From the NCBI GenBank assembly GCA_016700115.1, contig CP064999.1, positions 4,030,001 through 4,094,000 on the forward strand: a stretch of DNA of 64,000 nucleotides. The letters are read 5' to 3'. The translations under genes and the position numbers were made by a program. Below, piece after piece: positions 34,847 through 44,640 of this stretch. Every line of letters begins with the position of its first letter. Positions within the stretch are counted from its first letter, which is position 1. The notes below the pieces were generated by a model, which was not told where the DNA came from, ran no database searches, and saw only the letters and a program-made list of their open reading frames with translations. The DNA is from Sphingobacteriales bacterium (GTDB lineage: Bacteria > Bacteroidota > Bacteroidia > Chitinophagales > UBA2359).

Positions 34847-36331
34847 TTAATAGGCCTTTGCAAACAAGATCCGTTGCTTTGAAGGCTTCCCGCTGTACAC
34901 ACAAACTCCGTCCTCTTGTTTGTTGTCTAATGGAATGACCCTTGCAGTGGCTTTGGTTTGTTCCTTGATAGCCGCTTCCGTTTCAGGAGTGCCGTCCCAA
35001 TGGGCGTACAAAAATCCGCCTTTGGTGTTCAGCACTTCTTTGAACTCTTCAAAACTATTTACCTCAGTTGTGTTTTCCTCGCGGAATTTCAGGGCTTTGG
35101 CAAACATATTTGCCTGAATGTCGGACAATAGTTTTTCGATATTACTTCCCAGGTTTTCTATGGGCAGGTTTATTTTCTCTTTGGTATCGCGTCTGAAAAC
35201 TTCTACGATTCCGTTGTCAATATCGCGAAGTCCTACCGTAATCCGGACAGGTATTCCCCGAAGCTCGTATTCTGCAAACTTAAACCCGCTTCTTTTGGTG
35301 TCGTCATCGTCATATTTGAAGGAAACCCCTTTGAGTTCTGATTTTACCTTATCAATGGCAGCATCAAAATCGTCCTGCCGTTCTTTGGTTTGTTTGTTGA
35401 TGAGCGGAACAATGACCACTTGTATGGGGGCAATTTTAGGCGGAACTACTAATCCGGCCTCGTCTGAATGAACCAAAATCATGGCCCCCATCATACGGGT
35501 AGAAACTCCCCAGGAGGTAGCCCACGCGTATTCTTCCACCCCTTCTTTGTTCAGGAATTTGACATCGAAGGCTTTAGCAAAATTTTGTCCCAGGAAGTGG
35601 GAGGTGCCCATTTGAAGTGCTTTGCCATCCTTCATGAGGGCTTCGCAAGTATAGGTATCCACTGCGCCGGCAAATCTTTCGCTTTCGGTTTTATAGCCTT
35701 TGATGACCGGAATGGCCATGTAGTTTTCCATAAATGCGGCATATTCGTCCAACATCAACCTTGCTTCTTCGACCGCTTCATTGGCGGTTGCGTGGGCAGT
35801 ATGTCCTTCCTGCCAATGGAATTCGGCAGTGCGCAAAAACAATCTGGTTCTCATTTCCCATCTCAAAACATTCGCCCATTGGTTGATGAGCAGGGGCAAG
35901 TCGCGGTAAGATTTTATCCAGCGTTTGTAAGAATTCCAGATAATGGTTTCGGAAGTCGGGCGGATAATCAGTTCTTCGGTGAGTTTTGCGGTGGGGTCAA
36001 CGATAACGCCTTCACCATTGGGGTCGTTTACGAGGCGGTAATGCGTTACAACTGCACATTCTTTGGCAAATCCTTCAATATGCGAGGCCTCTTTGCTTAA
36101 AAAGCTTTTGGGTATCAGCAGCGGGAAGGAGGCATTTACATGACCTGTGGCCTTAAAACGGGCATCCAGCACCGCTTTCATATTTTCCCAAATAGCATAT
36201 CCGTAAGGGCGGATGATCATACAGCCTTTCACCCCCGAATGTTCGGCTAACTCGGAGCGCAACACGAGGTCTTCATACCAGTCTTTCTCAGGTTGTTGGG
36301 AAACTTTGTTTTCCTGATTATCTTTACTCAT
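34847..36331 (-). CDS. proS: Proline--tRNA ligase (type 3, eukaryote/archaeal-like)
   Basis: 494 residues, the usual size of ProS type 3, which charges tRNA-Pro. Class II motifs are visible: motif 1 GCMIIRPYGYAIWENM, motif 2 region LRWEMRTRLFLRTAEFHWQE, and motif 3 GVSTRMMGAMI. The anticodon domain (IQVVIVPL, GIPVRITVGLRDIDNG) and the ProS C-terminal domain ending in Tyr (RILFAKAY) complete it. It lacks the bacterial-type INS editing domain, as expected for type 3. Promoter box at 36368-36375. It stands alone. Confidence 0.96.
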   Translation of the reverse strand: MSKDNQENKVSQQPEKDWYEDLVLRSELAEHSGVKGCMIIRPYGYAIWENMKAVLDARFKATGHVNASFPLLIPKSFLSKEASHIEGFAKECAVVTHYRLVNDPNGEGVIVDPTAKLTEELIIRPTSETIIWNSYKRWIKSYRDLPLLINQWANVLRWEMRTRLFLRTAEFHWQEGHTAHATANEAVEEARLMLDEYAAFMENYMAIPVIKGYKTESERFAGAVDTYTCEALMKDGKALQMGTSHFLGQNFAKAFDVKFLNKEGVEEYAWATSWGVSTRMMGAMILVHSDEAGLVVPPKIAPIQVVIVPLINKQTKERQDDFDAAIDKVKSELKGVSFKYDDDDTKRSGFKFAEYELRGIPVRITVGLRDIDNGIVEVFRRDTKEKINLPIENLGSNIEKLLSDIQANMFAKALKFREENTTEVNSFEEFKEVLNTKGGFLYAHWDGTPETEAAIKEQTKATARVIPLDNKQEDGVCVYSGKPSKQRILFAKAY

Positions 36332-36367
36332 AGTTCTTATTAAAAAGGTTCGCTTTTATTTGAGCGG

Positions 36368-36375
36368 CAAAATTA
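36368..36375 (-). promoter_or_regulatory. -7 box (TAATTTTG) of proS
   Basis: On the minus strand TAATTTTG matches TAnnTTTG, 36 bases before the proS ATG. Confidence 0.5.
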
Positions 36376-36499
36376 CGTTGCTTTTTTGTGAAACAGATAA
36401 AATTTATTCCGTTTCGGTTAAATCCGGTTCCGGTAGAATTGTATATTTTGTGCTTTAAATCTTTGTTCAACAATATTTATCCCCCAAAAATTCCTTTGT

Positions 36500-37540
36500 A
36501 TGAACCATTTTTTTACCCGTTTATTCCGCAGTTTAATTCCCGTGTTCTTCATGGCTTTGTGTGTTAACGGCTCGTTACAAGGGCAAACGATTACCAATCT
36601 TCAAATTTCGCCCCTTCCCGTCATGAGCAACGAGCCTGCTGTTCTGATTGTTTCCGCCATGTTCAGCAACGGCAGTTGCAACCTGATTGACTATTCAGTT
36701 ACGGTAGATATGTCCACACCCGTTCCTACAATTCAGGTTTTAGGATATTATTGTATGGGGATGTTGACCATTATTTGTGAAACCACCAATAACATCGAGC
36801 TTGGAATGTTGCCGGCAGGCGCTTATGCAGTGAACTATCAGATTTTTTACAATTATTATGATGGAAGTGCCTGTAATCCTCCTTTTTTAGGCGGCGGCAA
36901 CAATACTGTTTCACTCATCGTTTCCGACCCGCCGGGCGGCAGTATTACCGGCTTAACCACATCTTACGATGAGTTTTGCAGTGAATTAGATTCCATCGCC
37001 GTAGTTGCTGAAATGATTTTACCTACCTCTCCCTGCGACCTTCAGGAATATACTGTGGAATTTACCGCTCCCAACAGTGCTGAAATCACCGCTACTTACT
37101 GTCTCGGCCCGCTCGATATGCTTTGCAACAAAACGGATACATTTTCTATTTTTCCGCTCAGCTATACGGGCGGAGATTTTACCATTACCCTCCACCTCAA
37201 AGAATGTACTGGGTGGGATATTGCCTCCGATTCTATTTTGTTCAATGCCGAAGTTTTACCTTGTCCGTTTGTTGACCCAACCGGCAGACCTGCTACCGGG
37301 GTTGCATTGGTCAACAGCCTTTCTCAACATAGCTTGTTGTTCGACATAACCCGAATTTCTGACCCCGCGACCCCTTCTGTCGAATTGTTGATTTACCATC
37401 CCGACGGGCGGGAGGCAGTTCGCAAATGGATTCCGGCTTCCGAATATGGCACAGAAATACAACTGCCCACCGGCATCTATATTTACGCCATTTACCAAAA
37501 CGGACTGATGATTGACCGGGGGAAAGGGATGGTTTATTAA
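36500..37540 (+). CDS. Secreted protein of unknown function with possible T9SS-type tail
   Basis: 346 residues. A signal peptide precedes GQTITNLQISPLPVM, cleaved about residue 30 (SLQGQ). Two beta-rich Ig-like segments with paired Cys residues follow (SNGSCNLIDYSVTVDM and LPTSPCDLQEYTVEFTAP, similar in layout, so probably internal repeats). The last 70 residues (LLIYHPDGREAVRKWIPASE, LPTGIYIYAIYQNG) resemble a T9SS type A sorting domain, though its terminal motif is weak. I know no family for the rest. It is convergent with trmN6. Exported surface or secreted role is likely. Confidence 0.7.
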   Translation: MNHFFTRLFRSLIPVFFMALCVNGSLQGQTITNLQISPLPVMSNEPAVLIVSAMFSNGSCNLIDYSVTVDMSTPVPTIQVLGYYCMGMLTIICETTNNIELGMLPAGAYAVNYQIFYNYYDGSACNPPFLGGGNNTVSLIVSDPPGGSITGLTTSYDEFCSELDSIAVVAEMILPTSPCDLQEYTVEFTAPNSAEITATYCLGPLDMLCNKTDTFSIFPLSYTGGDFTITLHLKECTGWDIASDSILFNAEVLPCPFVDPTGRPATGVALVNSLSQHSLLFDITRISDPATPSVELLIYHPDGREAVRKWIPASEYGTEIQLPTGIYIYAIYQNGLMIDRGKGMVY

Positions 37541-37606
37541 GGTCGGATTGCGGGCGGATTGCCGGTTGTTGATGATGCGTGTTTTTAGAATTGCTTTGCG
37601 ATTTTT

Positions 37607-38353
37607 TCACAAATCGAGGTAAAACTCCTTAGTCAGTTGTTTGCAGGCATCTGAAAATGTGGAGGGGTGAGTTCCTCCTGTGTCGAGAGTGAGTTCCTCT
37701 GTAAATTCCGGTTTTTCCCAACCGAATTGCAATAACTGCCTGATGACGGGTTTGCCGGGAGCCTGGCGAAGCGATGTTGCGCGGTGGCAAAATAACCCGT
37801 AAAGTCCGGCTGCCGATTGCCGGAAACTTTGGGCTTGCTGATGGGGCAGGATGACTGAAAACAACCCCTCAGGCGCAAGCAGTTCCGACACCCCCTTTAA
37901 CAACTGCACATAACTCAGCCTGCCGGCATGACGGGCGAGGTTTCGTTTTTCACCGGGCGGCAACAAGTGGTTTTCGTAAAAGGGTGGGTTGCTGACGATG
38001 ACTTCAAACTGCAGGGGGAGGGAGTATGTGTTTTTTATGGCAGAAAAATGGTTGAAATCGCCTTGTAGGATTTTGATGCGGTTTGCCCATGGACTTTGTG
38101 CTGCATTTTCAACCGCCTGCCCCGATGCTTCCTCGTCTAACTCTATACCATATATATTAACCGTTTCGGGAGTTCGCTGCGCCAACATCAGGGCGATGAC
38201 TCCGCTGCCTGTCCCTATGTCGAGCACATTGGCTGTTTTTTCGGGAATTGCCGCCCATGCGCCAAGCATAACGGCATCAAATCCGACTTTCATGGCGCAT
38301 TTGTGATGGGCTACAAAAAACTGTTTGAACCGAAACCCGTTGGTTTTGCTCAT
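37607..38353 (-). CDS. trmN6: tRNA1(Val) adenine-37 N6-methyltransferase
   Basis: 248 residues from ATG 38353 (MSKTNGFRFKQFFV), the usual family start; the ATG at 38371 adds six residues. A SAM-dependent enzyme that makes m6A37 in tRNA-Val. FKQFFVAHHKCAMKVGFDAV is the N-terminal signature, NVLDIGTGSGVIALMLAQR the SAM motif I, and VIVSNPPFYEN the catalytic NPPF motif. It lies 32 bases downstream of ybaB on the same strand. The two are probably one transcript. Confidence 0.92.
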   Translation of the reverse strand: MSKTNGFRFKQFFVAHHKCAMKVGFDAVMLGAWAAIPEKTANVLDIGTGSGVIALMLAQRTPETVNIYGIELDEEASGQAVENAAQSPWANRIKILQGDFNHFSAIKNTYSLPLQFEVIVSNPPFYENHLLPPGEKRNLARHAGRLSYVQLLKGVSELLAPEGLFSVILPHQQAQSFRQSAAGLYGLFCHRATSLRQAPGKPVIRQLLQFGWEKPEFTEELTLDTGGTHPSTFSDACKQLTKEFYLDL

Positions 38354-38385
38354 TTCTTGTCTGACAAACACAAAGATAAACCGAT

Positions 38386-38700
38386 TTACAGACCCGGAAA
38401 ATCGAACCCGGGCGGCAACATGTTTCCGGTCAGTTTTTTCATCTCTTCGGTAGCTTTGGATTCAGACATACTCAGGGCGCGGTTAACGGCAACGAGCAAC
38501 AAATCTTCGAGTTCCTCTTTGTCCGGATTTTCCAGCAATCCGGGTGAGATGCTGATGCTGACAATGTTTTTAGAGGCGGTTGCTACTACTTTTACCGCCC
38601 CGTTTCCGGCTTCGGATTCTACGGTGATATTGTCCAGTTGCTTTTTGCTTTGGAGCATATTCTCCTGCATTTGCCGGATCATTCCGGGTAAATCGAACAT
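38386..38700 (-). CDS. ybaB: YbaB/EbfC nucleoid-associated protein
   Basis: 104 residues, typical length. It starts MIRQMQENMLQSKKQLDNIT and has the family centre VKVVATASKNIVSISISPGL and the C-terminal LEDLLLVAVNRALSMSESKA. YbaB dimers bind DNA without strong sequence preference. Usually found beside recR or dnaX; here it precedes trmN6, and recR is not visible. Confidence 0.93.
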   Translation of the reverse strand: MFDLPGMIRQMQENMLQSKKQLDNITVESEAGNGAVKVVATASKNIVSISISPGLLENPDKEELEDLLLVAVNRALSMSESKATEEMKKLTGNMLPPGFDFPGL

Positions 38701-38773
38701 AATTCAGGGTATTTTATTTAAAGTTACACGTAATAACTGAACAGACGGTTCTCTTTTAAAGGATTATCCTTCC

Positions 38774-41700
38774 TTATTTGTTTTTCACCTCCATTTCAAA
38801 CAAAGTCCGCTGCAACTGACGTGCCTGATTTTCGTTGTGGGGCATGGGAGCGCCGCCGGCTTCTTCTTCTTTGTCAAATTGTTCGCGGGTAATCAGGGCG
38901 ATGGGGGCCAGTCCTTCAGTAGTCAGCATACTGTTGATGCCCGAAATTTCTCCGGCCTGGGTTTTTTCCAGCATGCCTTTCACATCGCTGATTTCATATC
39001 CGATGGATTTCATGCGGTCTAACTGCGATTGGGTTGGGCGACCGTCAAAACTGCTGATTGCGCTGTAAATTTCACTTAGTTTTTCTCTGAGGCGGATTTC
39101 TCCGGTAATGCCGGATGATTTTGTAGTTGCCATCAGTTCTTTTCTATGCCTGTCCATTTTTTCTGCGAGTTGGGTAAGTCCGTTTTTCAGATTGGCATCC
39201 TTAGCTTTGTCTTTGAGTTTGTTTGCCTGATCCATGATATCTGTTACCTGTTTTGCGACAAAAGACAAATCTTCCAGCATATCGTAAGCCTGATTGGTGG
39301 CGGCTAATTGAGCTTCGCGGTCAGCTATGCTGTGCATGGAGTTACTGTCAAAACGGATGCTCATGTCTGTTTCGTAGGTTTTGTCGCCTTTAATCAGTTT
39401 GATGGTATAGTTTCCGGTGGGCAGACTGGGTCCGAAGGCGGCCTGAAAATCGAGGCTTTGTGAGGCGGGAACTTTGGGCGGTTTGCGGCGGGTTGCCCAT
39501 TTCACCCGGTTAATTCCTTTTCGTTTGCCGGCGGGCAGGGTCGTAATTTTTTCACCCGAATCGTTGTAAACTTCTAAATACATATCGCCAAAAACATGGC
39601 GTTTTTTGAGGTAATAGGTAATGTTTGCCACTGTGGAGGGGTTGCGGCCGACAAAAGTCTGGTCGCCCGAAAAAGCCTGATAACTTCCCGGTGTTCGAAT
39701 AATGTAAGGGGAATGTTTGATGAAAGCTACTTCCTGTTCGACTAATCCGGTAGTGATTTGCCGGAGTGCCGTCAGGTCGTCTATAATTAAAATGCCGCGC
39801 CCATGGGTTGCAATGACAAGGTCATGTTCGCGGGGGTGAATGTGCATATCATAAACAGCAACCTGCGGGAAGTTGCCTTTAAACCTGACCCAGTTTTTTC
39901 CGCCGTCAATCGAAATATACAGACCAAGCTCGGTTCCGAGGAACAACAGATTTTGATTGACCAAATCCTGACGCATTACCCTGCAGAATGTGGGAACTTT
40001 TCCGGCAGCCAGGTTAGTCCATGTTTTGCCATAATCGGTTGTTTTGTATAAATAGGGATTTTTGTCGCCGAGCGTATGACCGTCAAAAACAGCATAGGCG
40101 GTGGCTTTGTCAAATCGGTCGGGTTCTATAAAAGAAGTCCAGGTATTTTTGGGAAGCCCGGCAAGGTTTCCGGTAACGTTGTCCCAGGTTTTTCCGCCGT
40201 CTTTGGTTACCTGAATGTTTCCATCGTCAGTTCCCACCCAGATAATACTGGCATCTAAGGGCGATTCGCCGATGGTATAAATGGTGCAATGGTTTTCGGC
40301 AGTCGAATTATCTACGGTCAGCCCTCCCGATTGTTCTTGTTTTAACTTTTCGGGGTCGTTGGTGGTCAGGTCGGGCGAAATTTTTTCCCAGGTATCTCCC
40401 CGGTCTTTTGACCGGAACAAAAATTGAGCGCCGACATACAGATGACCGCTTTTTTCACCAAACGTATAAGGGGTATTCCAGTTAAACCGGAGTTGGTCTT
40501 TTGCCGATTGAGCAAACGGGCGGATTTGTTTAAACTCACCGGTTTGTTTGTAATAGCGGACGATGTTTCCGCCCTGCCATTGCCAGTAAATGATATTGTT
40601 GTCCTGTTTGTCGGGAAATGCGTTAAATCCGTCTCCAAAGCCGATGCTTTTCCAGTCGGCATTGGTAATCCCTCCGGCAGCCCTCGAAGGAGCCATCCAC
40701 GAGCCGTTGTCCTGCAAACCGCCATATACATTGTAGGGGAATTCGTTGTCGGATGCAACATGGTAAAACTGCGACAACGGAAGGTTTTGCAGGAATGTCC
40801 AGGTATTCCCTTTGTCGTTTGACACATAGACCCCGCCGTCTGTGCCGAGATACATATTGCGGTTGTTTTTAGGGGAAACCCAAAAAGCATGAAGGTCAAC
40901 ATGATAATTTCCGCCTTCGACTGCTGCACCCGAAAAGGTATTTCCTCTGTCATTACTCACCTGCAACATAAAACCGGGTTTATAGATCCGGTCGGCCTCT
41001 TTAGGGTCTGGAGTAAGATTGGAAAAATAAAAAGGACGCTCGCCCACGGCAGGGCTGCTGTTGGTCATTTTCCAGGTCTGTCCGTTATCGTCTGAGCGGT
41101 AGAGGGCTGTTTTTTCGCTTTCAATCAAAGCATACGTGGCGTATGGCGAAACCGGCGAAACAGCCACTGAAATCCGTCCGAGCTCGGTTTCGGGAAGTCC
41201 GTTTCCGCTCAGTTTTTTCCAGGTTTTACCCCCATCTTCCGAGCGAAACAGCCCGCTGCCTTTTCCGCCTGAACGGAAGGTATGGGGCTGTCTTCTGAAA
41301 TCCCACATCCCGGCATACAGGATATTGGGATTGTTGGGATGGATACAGAGGTCGGCTGCGCCGGTGTTTTCATCAACATACAGGGTTTTAGTCCACGTTT
41401 TTCCACCGTCTGTGGTTTGGTAAACTCCGCGGTCAGGGCTGCTGTTCCATAAATTTCCCAACACAGCAACATTGACCACTTCGCCGTTTGTCGGATGGAG
41501 TACAATGCGGGCAATTCGCTCTGAATTGGGCAAACCCATCAACTCCCATTTTTCACCGCCATTCATAGTTTTATAAATACCCGTTCCGACCGAAACGCTG
41601 TTTCTTGTCCAGGGTTCGCCGGTGCCTACCCAAACTGTATCGGGTTGCTGCTGATTGATGGCAATGGCTCCGATGGATTGCGGATGGTCTTCAAAAACCG

Positions 41701-41971
41701 CTTTAAAGGTGGTGCCTCCGTTTTTTGATTTCCAAACCCCTCCGCCGGCTGCGCCAACATAGAGCAAGAGGGGGTCTTTGGCTGAAGCGTCCAAAGCAGC
41801 AACCCGGCCACTCATGGCAGCCGGCCCAATATGGCGAGCCTCTATCGCTCCAAACGTATTTTCGTCAATGTCAGCGGTGGGAGTTTGTGCACTGGAAGGG
41901 GTAAAAGCCCATCCAACGAGAACAAAAAGGAACAGGTTTTTTATAAAAAAATCGGTAAAGCGATGATTCAT
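38774..41971 (-). CDS. VPS10/sortilin-like Asp-box (BNR) beta-propeller protein, secreted
   Basis: 1065 residues with a signal peptide cleaved near SSAQ (residue 29). About ten Asp-box repeats fill residues 70-730, for example SKNGGTTFKAVF, TTDGGKTWTKTL, SEDGGKTWKKL, SNDKGNTWTFL and TKDGGKTWDNV, giving one or two large propellers like sortilin VPS10. The C-terminal 300 residues are a separate beta domain followed by helices (TNQAYDMLEDLSFVAKQVTD). The catalytic residues of sialidases were not seen, so a hydrolase label is not justified. Many Bacteroidota carry such exported proteins of unknown substrate. Isolated gene. Confidence 0.85.
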   Translation of the reverse strand: MNHRFTDFFIKNLFLFVLVGWAFTPSSAQTPTADIDENTFGAIEARHIGPAAMSGRVAALDASAKDPLLLYVGAAGGGVWKSKNGGTTFKAVFEDHPQSIGAIAINQQQPDTVWVGTGEPWTRNSVSVGTGIYKTMNGGEKWELMGLPNSERIARIVLHPTNGEVVNVAVLGNLWNSSPDRGVYQTTDGGKTWTKTLYVDENTGAADLCIHPNNPNILYAGMWDFRRQPHTFRSGGKGSGLFRSEDGGKTWKKLSGNGLPETELGRISVAVSPVSPYATYALIESEKTALYRSDDNGQTWKMTNSSPAVGERPFYFSNLTPDPKEADRIYKPGFMLQVSNDRGNTFSGAAVEGGNYHVDLHAFWVSPKNNRNMYLGTDGGVYVSNDKGNTWTFLQNLPLSQFYHVASDNEFPYNVYGGLQDNGSWMAPSRAAGGITNADWKSIGFGDGFNAFPDKQDNNIIYWQWQGGNIVRYYKQTGEFKQIRPFAQSAKDQLRFNWNTPYTFGEKSGHLYVGAQFLFRSKDRGDTWEKISPDLTTNDPEKLKQEQSGGLTVDNSTAENHCTIYTIGESPLDASIIWVGTDDGNIQVTKDGGKTWDNVTGNLAGLPKNTWTSFIEPDRFDKATAYAVFDGHTLGDKNPYLYKTTDYGKTWTNLAAGKVPTFCRVMRQDLVNQNLLFLGTELGLYISIDGGKNWVRFKGNFPQVAVYDMHIHPREHDLVIATHGRGILIIDDLTALRQITTGLVEQEVAFIKHSPYIIRTPGSYQAFSGDQTFVGRNPSTVANITYYLKKRHVFGDMYLEVYNDSGEKITTLPAGKRKGINRVKWATRRKPPKVPASQSLDFQAAFGPSLPTGNYTIKLIKGDKTYETDMSIRFDSNSMHSIADREAQLAATNQAYDMLEDLSFVAKQVTDIMDQANKLKDKAKDANLKNGLTQLAEKMDRHRKELMATTKSSGITGEIRLREKLSEIYSAISSFDGRPTQSQLDRMKSIGYEISDVKGMLEKTQAGEISGINSMLTTEGLAPIALITREQFDKEEEAGGAPMPHNENQARQLQRTLFEMEVKNK

Positions 41972-42082
41972 GGGAATATCAGTTTAGCGTGGTGAGGGTG
42001 AATGTGTAGGAATTACTGGAGTATAAGAACCGGGGTTTGTTGGATTGCCGGTTATATTTCTGATACAATCGGAATATTGCGG

Positions 42083-42898
42083 CTATTTTTTAGACTTTTT
42101 GCCTTTTTTGGCTTTTGGTTTGGCTTCTTCAGCCTTGGTTGCTTGTTTTACTTCGGCAGCTTCAGGTTTTTTGCCGGGCATCATAAATTCTGCATCGTCA
42201 ATTTCGGGGTTCAGTCTTACTTCATCAATCACGATTTGCGAAACAACCTGCCCTCCTATTTTGGTTTCGAGGCTATATGGGAAAGCCATCCCATTCATCT
42301 GTTTGTAATTGCCGAAAAAAGTTTCAGATTCCATTTCGTTGCCCTGAACTTTTAACTTGGATGTAGATTTTAGAATCACATAACTGTCGGCATCTATAAA
42401 ATAGGTAAACTGCTCGCCGGCTGTGTTGGACAATTTAATTTTAAAAACTTTGGAGCCTTCCATATCATCTACGCCCAACAACTCGGCTTTATATCCTTTT
42501 TTCTCGTAATTGTGCAATGCGCCGTCTATATCGGCCTGCATTCTGGTACTTCTGTTTTCGTCTTCAGTCATTGCCTGGGGTTCTGTCTGACCTGCAAAGG
42601 GGTTAATTCGCCAACCGGAGGTTTCGTTGAATGCTTCAATAAATTTCTGACCCTGAAAAGTGCTTTCTGTTTTCATTTTGAAATTTCTCTTTTGAGTCAT
42701 GGTCATCGGAATTTCCATCATGCCGTTATTTACAATCACTTTACCGGCAAAGGTGATGCTGTTGAGTTTATTGACCTCTTCTTGCCCGATGGCTTCAAAA
42801 TGCTGTTTAAGAACTTCGTCTAATTCCTGTGCCTGAACATCAGGAGCAAAGGCAAAAACAGCCATCATCAGCAAGCAGGTTGCAATTAATTTTTTCAT
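42083..42898 (-). CDS. LolA-like outer-membrane lipoprotein-sorting family protein
   Basis: 271 residues from ATG 42898 (MKKLIATCLLMMAVFAFAPD), with a signal peptide ending QAQ. The frame extends upstream to 43039, but that would bury the signal peptide. The body (LNSITFAGKVIVNNGMMEIP, then SGWRINPFAGQ and YFIDADSYVILKSTSKLKVQ) matches the LolA/LolB-like fold of periplasmic proteins that bind lipid or acyl chains. The last 30 residues are a Lys/Ala/Glu-rich tail (KAEEAKPKAKKGKKSKK) likely unstructured. Function within this organism is not defined. A terminator lies upstream between this and the FN3-like gene. Confidence 0.8.
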   Translation of the reverse strand: MKKLIATCLLMMAVFAFAPDVQAQELDEVLKQHFEAIGQEEVNKLNSITFAGKVIVNNGMMEIPMTMTQKRNFKMKTESTFQGQKFIEAFNETSGWRINPFAGQTEPQAMTEDENRSTRMQADIDGALHNYEKKGYKAELLGVDDMEGSKVFKIKLSNTAGEQFTYFIDADSYVILKSTSKLKVQGNEMESETFFGNYKQMNGMAFPYSLETKIGGQVVSQIVIDEVRLNPEIDDAEFMMPGKKPEAAEVKQATKAEEAKPKAKKGKKSKK

Positions 42899-43086
42899 AA
42901 ACAGAGAATTGTGAGTTTTTGGTTTGTTAAAAGAATGGAATTTGAAGTGTGTATAACAGTAAACAGGTGGTTTGGTTTTTTCCGGGAAAGACATATTCCG
43001 TTCAATCTCAGACTTTTTGGGTTCGCCTTTACCCGTCAATTGGTCTGAAAGAGGTTTTAAAACTTACATCTCAAAGGGCAGGGCAA

Positions 43087-43118
43087 TAAAAAAACCTCCG
43101 CTTTTGGCGAAGGTTTTT
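43087..43118 (-). terminator. Rho-independent terminator after the FN3-like gene at 43181
   Basis: On the minus strand CCTTCGC - CAAAA - GCGGAGG (one T.G pair) is followed by TTTTTTT, 63 bases past the stop of the 43181-43903 gene. A T run also lies on the plus strand side, so it could act both ways. Confidence 0.8.
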
Positions 43119-43180
43119 GTGAAATGAGGTGGAGCAGGCAGCCTACATCTGCCTCAATCATCCGTATTGTTTTTTCCGGC

Positions 43181-43903
43181 TTAGATTCCTGTAACGGTGA
43201 TGGAAACAATGTCGCTCCAAAGTCCGACACGACCATCTTTTTTGCGGTAAATCAACCGGTAAGACCAAACTTCGGCACGGCCGGCTTCCGGCAAAGGGTG
43301 GTTGTCAATAAAATTTGGAAACTGGTCAACGGCAAGGAGCACAAAATTTTCAAAACCCGGTCTTAATACATGGATTTCAACGGCATCCATACCCAATTTT
43401 TTCCAGACCACTTCGGGATGCCCGCCGGCAACAAGGCGAAGGATGAACTCAACTTTTACCGTATTATAGTCTGTATCAGAATGTTCGGCGATAATTCCGA
43501 GGTTTTGCCCGTCTGCAATAGCAAAGTTGGTGGCTGTTTTAATTTTTTGGGCAATGGCAGAGGCTCTTTTGAAAATCCCGTTCGGAACAGCCGGAGGCGG
43601 CAACGTTTCCTCTACTTCCTCATCAAAGTAAAAGGTGATTACGGGAATCAGAGCAGTTACGCCAAAATGTTCAAAGCCATAACTCAACTCGTCGCGGTAG
43701 GCGGTGATGTTGATTTTGTATTCATCTACCTGTTTGTGGTAGTTAACTACAAAAGTAAAGAATAAGGCACTTGCGACCATGTCGTCAATTTCGTCATCTG
43801 TAAGGTTGTACTTGAGTTTGTAAAGATGAAGTTTGGAGGCGAAATTTTGAAGCCAAACTACTTTGTCTTCATTGCTGCTGGGGATAAATTTTGATGTGGC
43901 CAT
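43181..43903 (-). CDS. FN3-like domain protein of unknown function, possible relative of 20589-21215
   Basis: 240 residues, no signal peptide. The N-terminal 120 residues are helical (DKVVWLQNFASKLHLYKLKY, ALFFTFVVNYHKQVDEYKIN). An acidic Pro-rich linker (EEVEETLPPPAVPNG) leads to the C-terminal half, which looks like an FN3-type domain ending YRLIYRKKDGRVGLWSDIVS, the same arrangement as in 20589-21215. A role as adaptor in a protein complex is conceivable, but nothing proves it. The array region lies directly upstream. Confidence 0.68.
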   Translation of the reverse strand: MATSKFIPSSNEDKVVWLQNFASKLHLYKLKYNLTDDEIDDMVASALFFTFVVNYHKQVDEYKINITAYRDELSYGFEHFGVTALIPVITFYFDEEVEETLPPPAVPNGIFKRASAIAQKIKTATNFAIADGQNLGIIAEHSDTDYNTVKVEFILRLVAGGHPEVVWKKLGMDAVEIHVLRPGFENFVLLAVDQFPNFIDNHPLPEAGRAEVWSYRLIYRKKDGRVGLWSDIVSITVTGI

Positions 43904-44134
43904 GACAATTGGGTTTTTGGTGATTGAATATACCTCTAAAACGAAAGCTTTTTAAAAAAAGTTGCCTTGGGGTTGCTTTTTTTTAAAAATAATTTTACAT
44001 TCCCGCGCGGACTTTCAAATTACCCAAACAGTATATTTGTCTGTTAAATTCTTGAATTTAAACTTACTGACTAATTACCCATTGCATTTAGCATAAGTTT
44101 TGCAGTTGCAAGGGCAGTTTATGCCATTGAAGTA

Positions 44135-44640
44135 TCGGGTTTCGCTTGCGAAGAATCAGTTTTCGCTTGTGAAGAATCAGTTTTCGCTTGCGAAGAATCA
44201 GTTTTCGCTTGCGAAGAATCAGTTTTCGCTTGCGAAGAATCAGTTTTCGCTTGCGAAGAATCAGTTTTCGCTTGCGCAGAATTAGTTTTCGCTTGCGCAG
44301 AATTAGTTTTCGCTTGCGAAGAATCAGTTTTCGCTTGCGAAGAATCAGTTTTCGCTTGCGAAGAATCAGTTTTCGCTTGCGAAGAATCAGTTTTCGCTTG
44401 CGAAGAATCAGTTTTCGCTTGTGAAGAATCAGTTTTCGCTTGTGAAGAATCAGTTTTCGCTTGTGAAGAATCAGTTTTCGCTTGCGAAGAATCAGTTTTC
44501 GCTTGCGAAGAATTAGTTTTCGCTTGCGCAGAATTAGTTTTCGCCTGCGAAGAATTAGTTTTCGCTTGCGAAGAATCAGTTTTCGCTTGCGAAGAATCAG
44601 TTTTCGCTTGCGAAGAATCAGTTTTCGCTTGCGAAGAATC
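44135..44640 (+). repeat. 21-bp tandem array with phased TTCGCTTGCGAA motifs, about 24 copies
   Basis: The unit TCAGTTTTCGCTTGCGAAGAA repeats about 24 times, with small variants (GCGCAG, GTGAAG and ATTAG for ATCAG). Each copy holds TTCGC-TT-GCGAA, a near-palindrome, so the motif faces the same side of the helix every two turns. All six frames are kept open by the 21-base period: (SSQAKTD)n on the minus strand at 44119-44649, (LILRKRK)n and others. Open frames here therefore do not prove coding. It lies between the FN3-like gene and the efflux operon. Confidence 0.92.

Noticed and set aside
38774..41971. Sialidase assignment for the Asp-box protein
   Set aside because: Asp boxes alone occur in many propellers; the catalytic Arg triad/Tyr/Asp set was not recognised.
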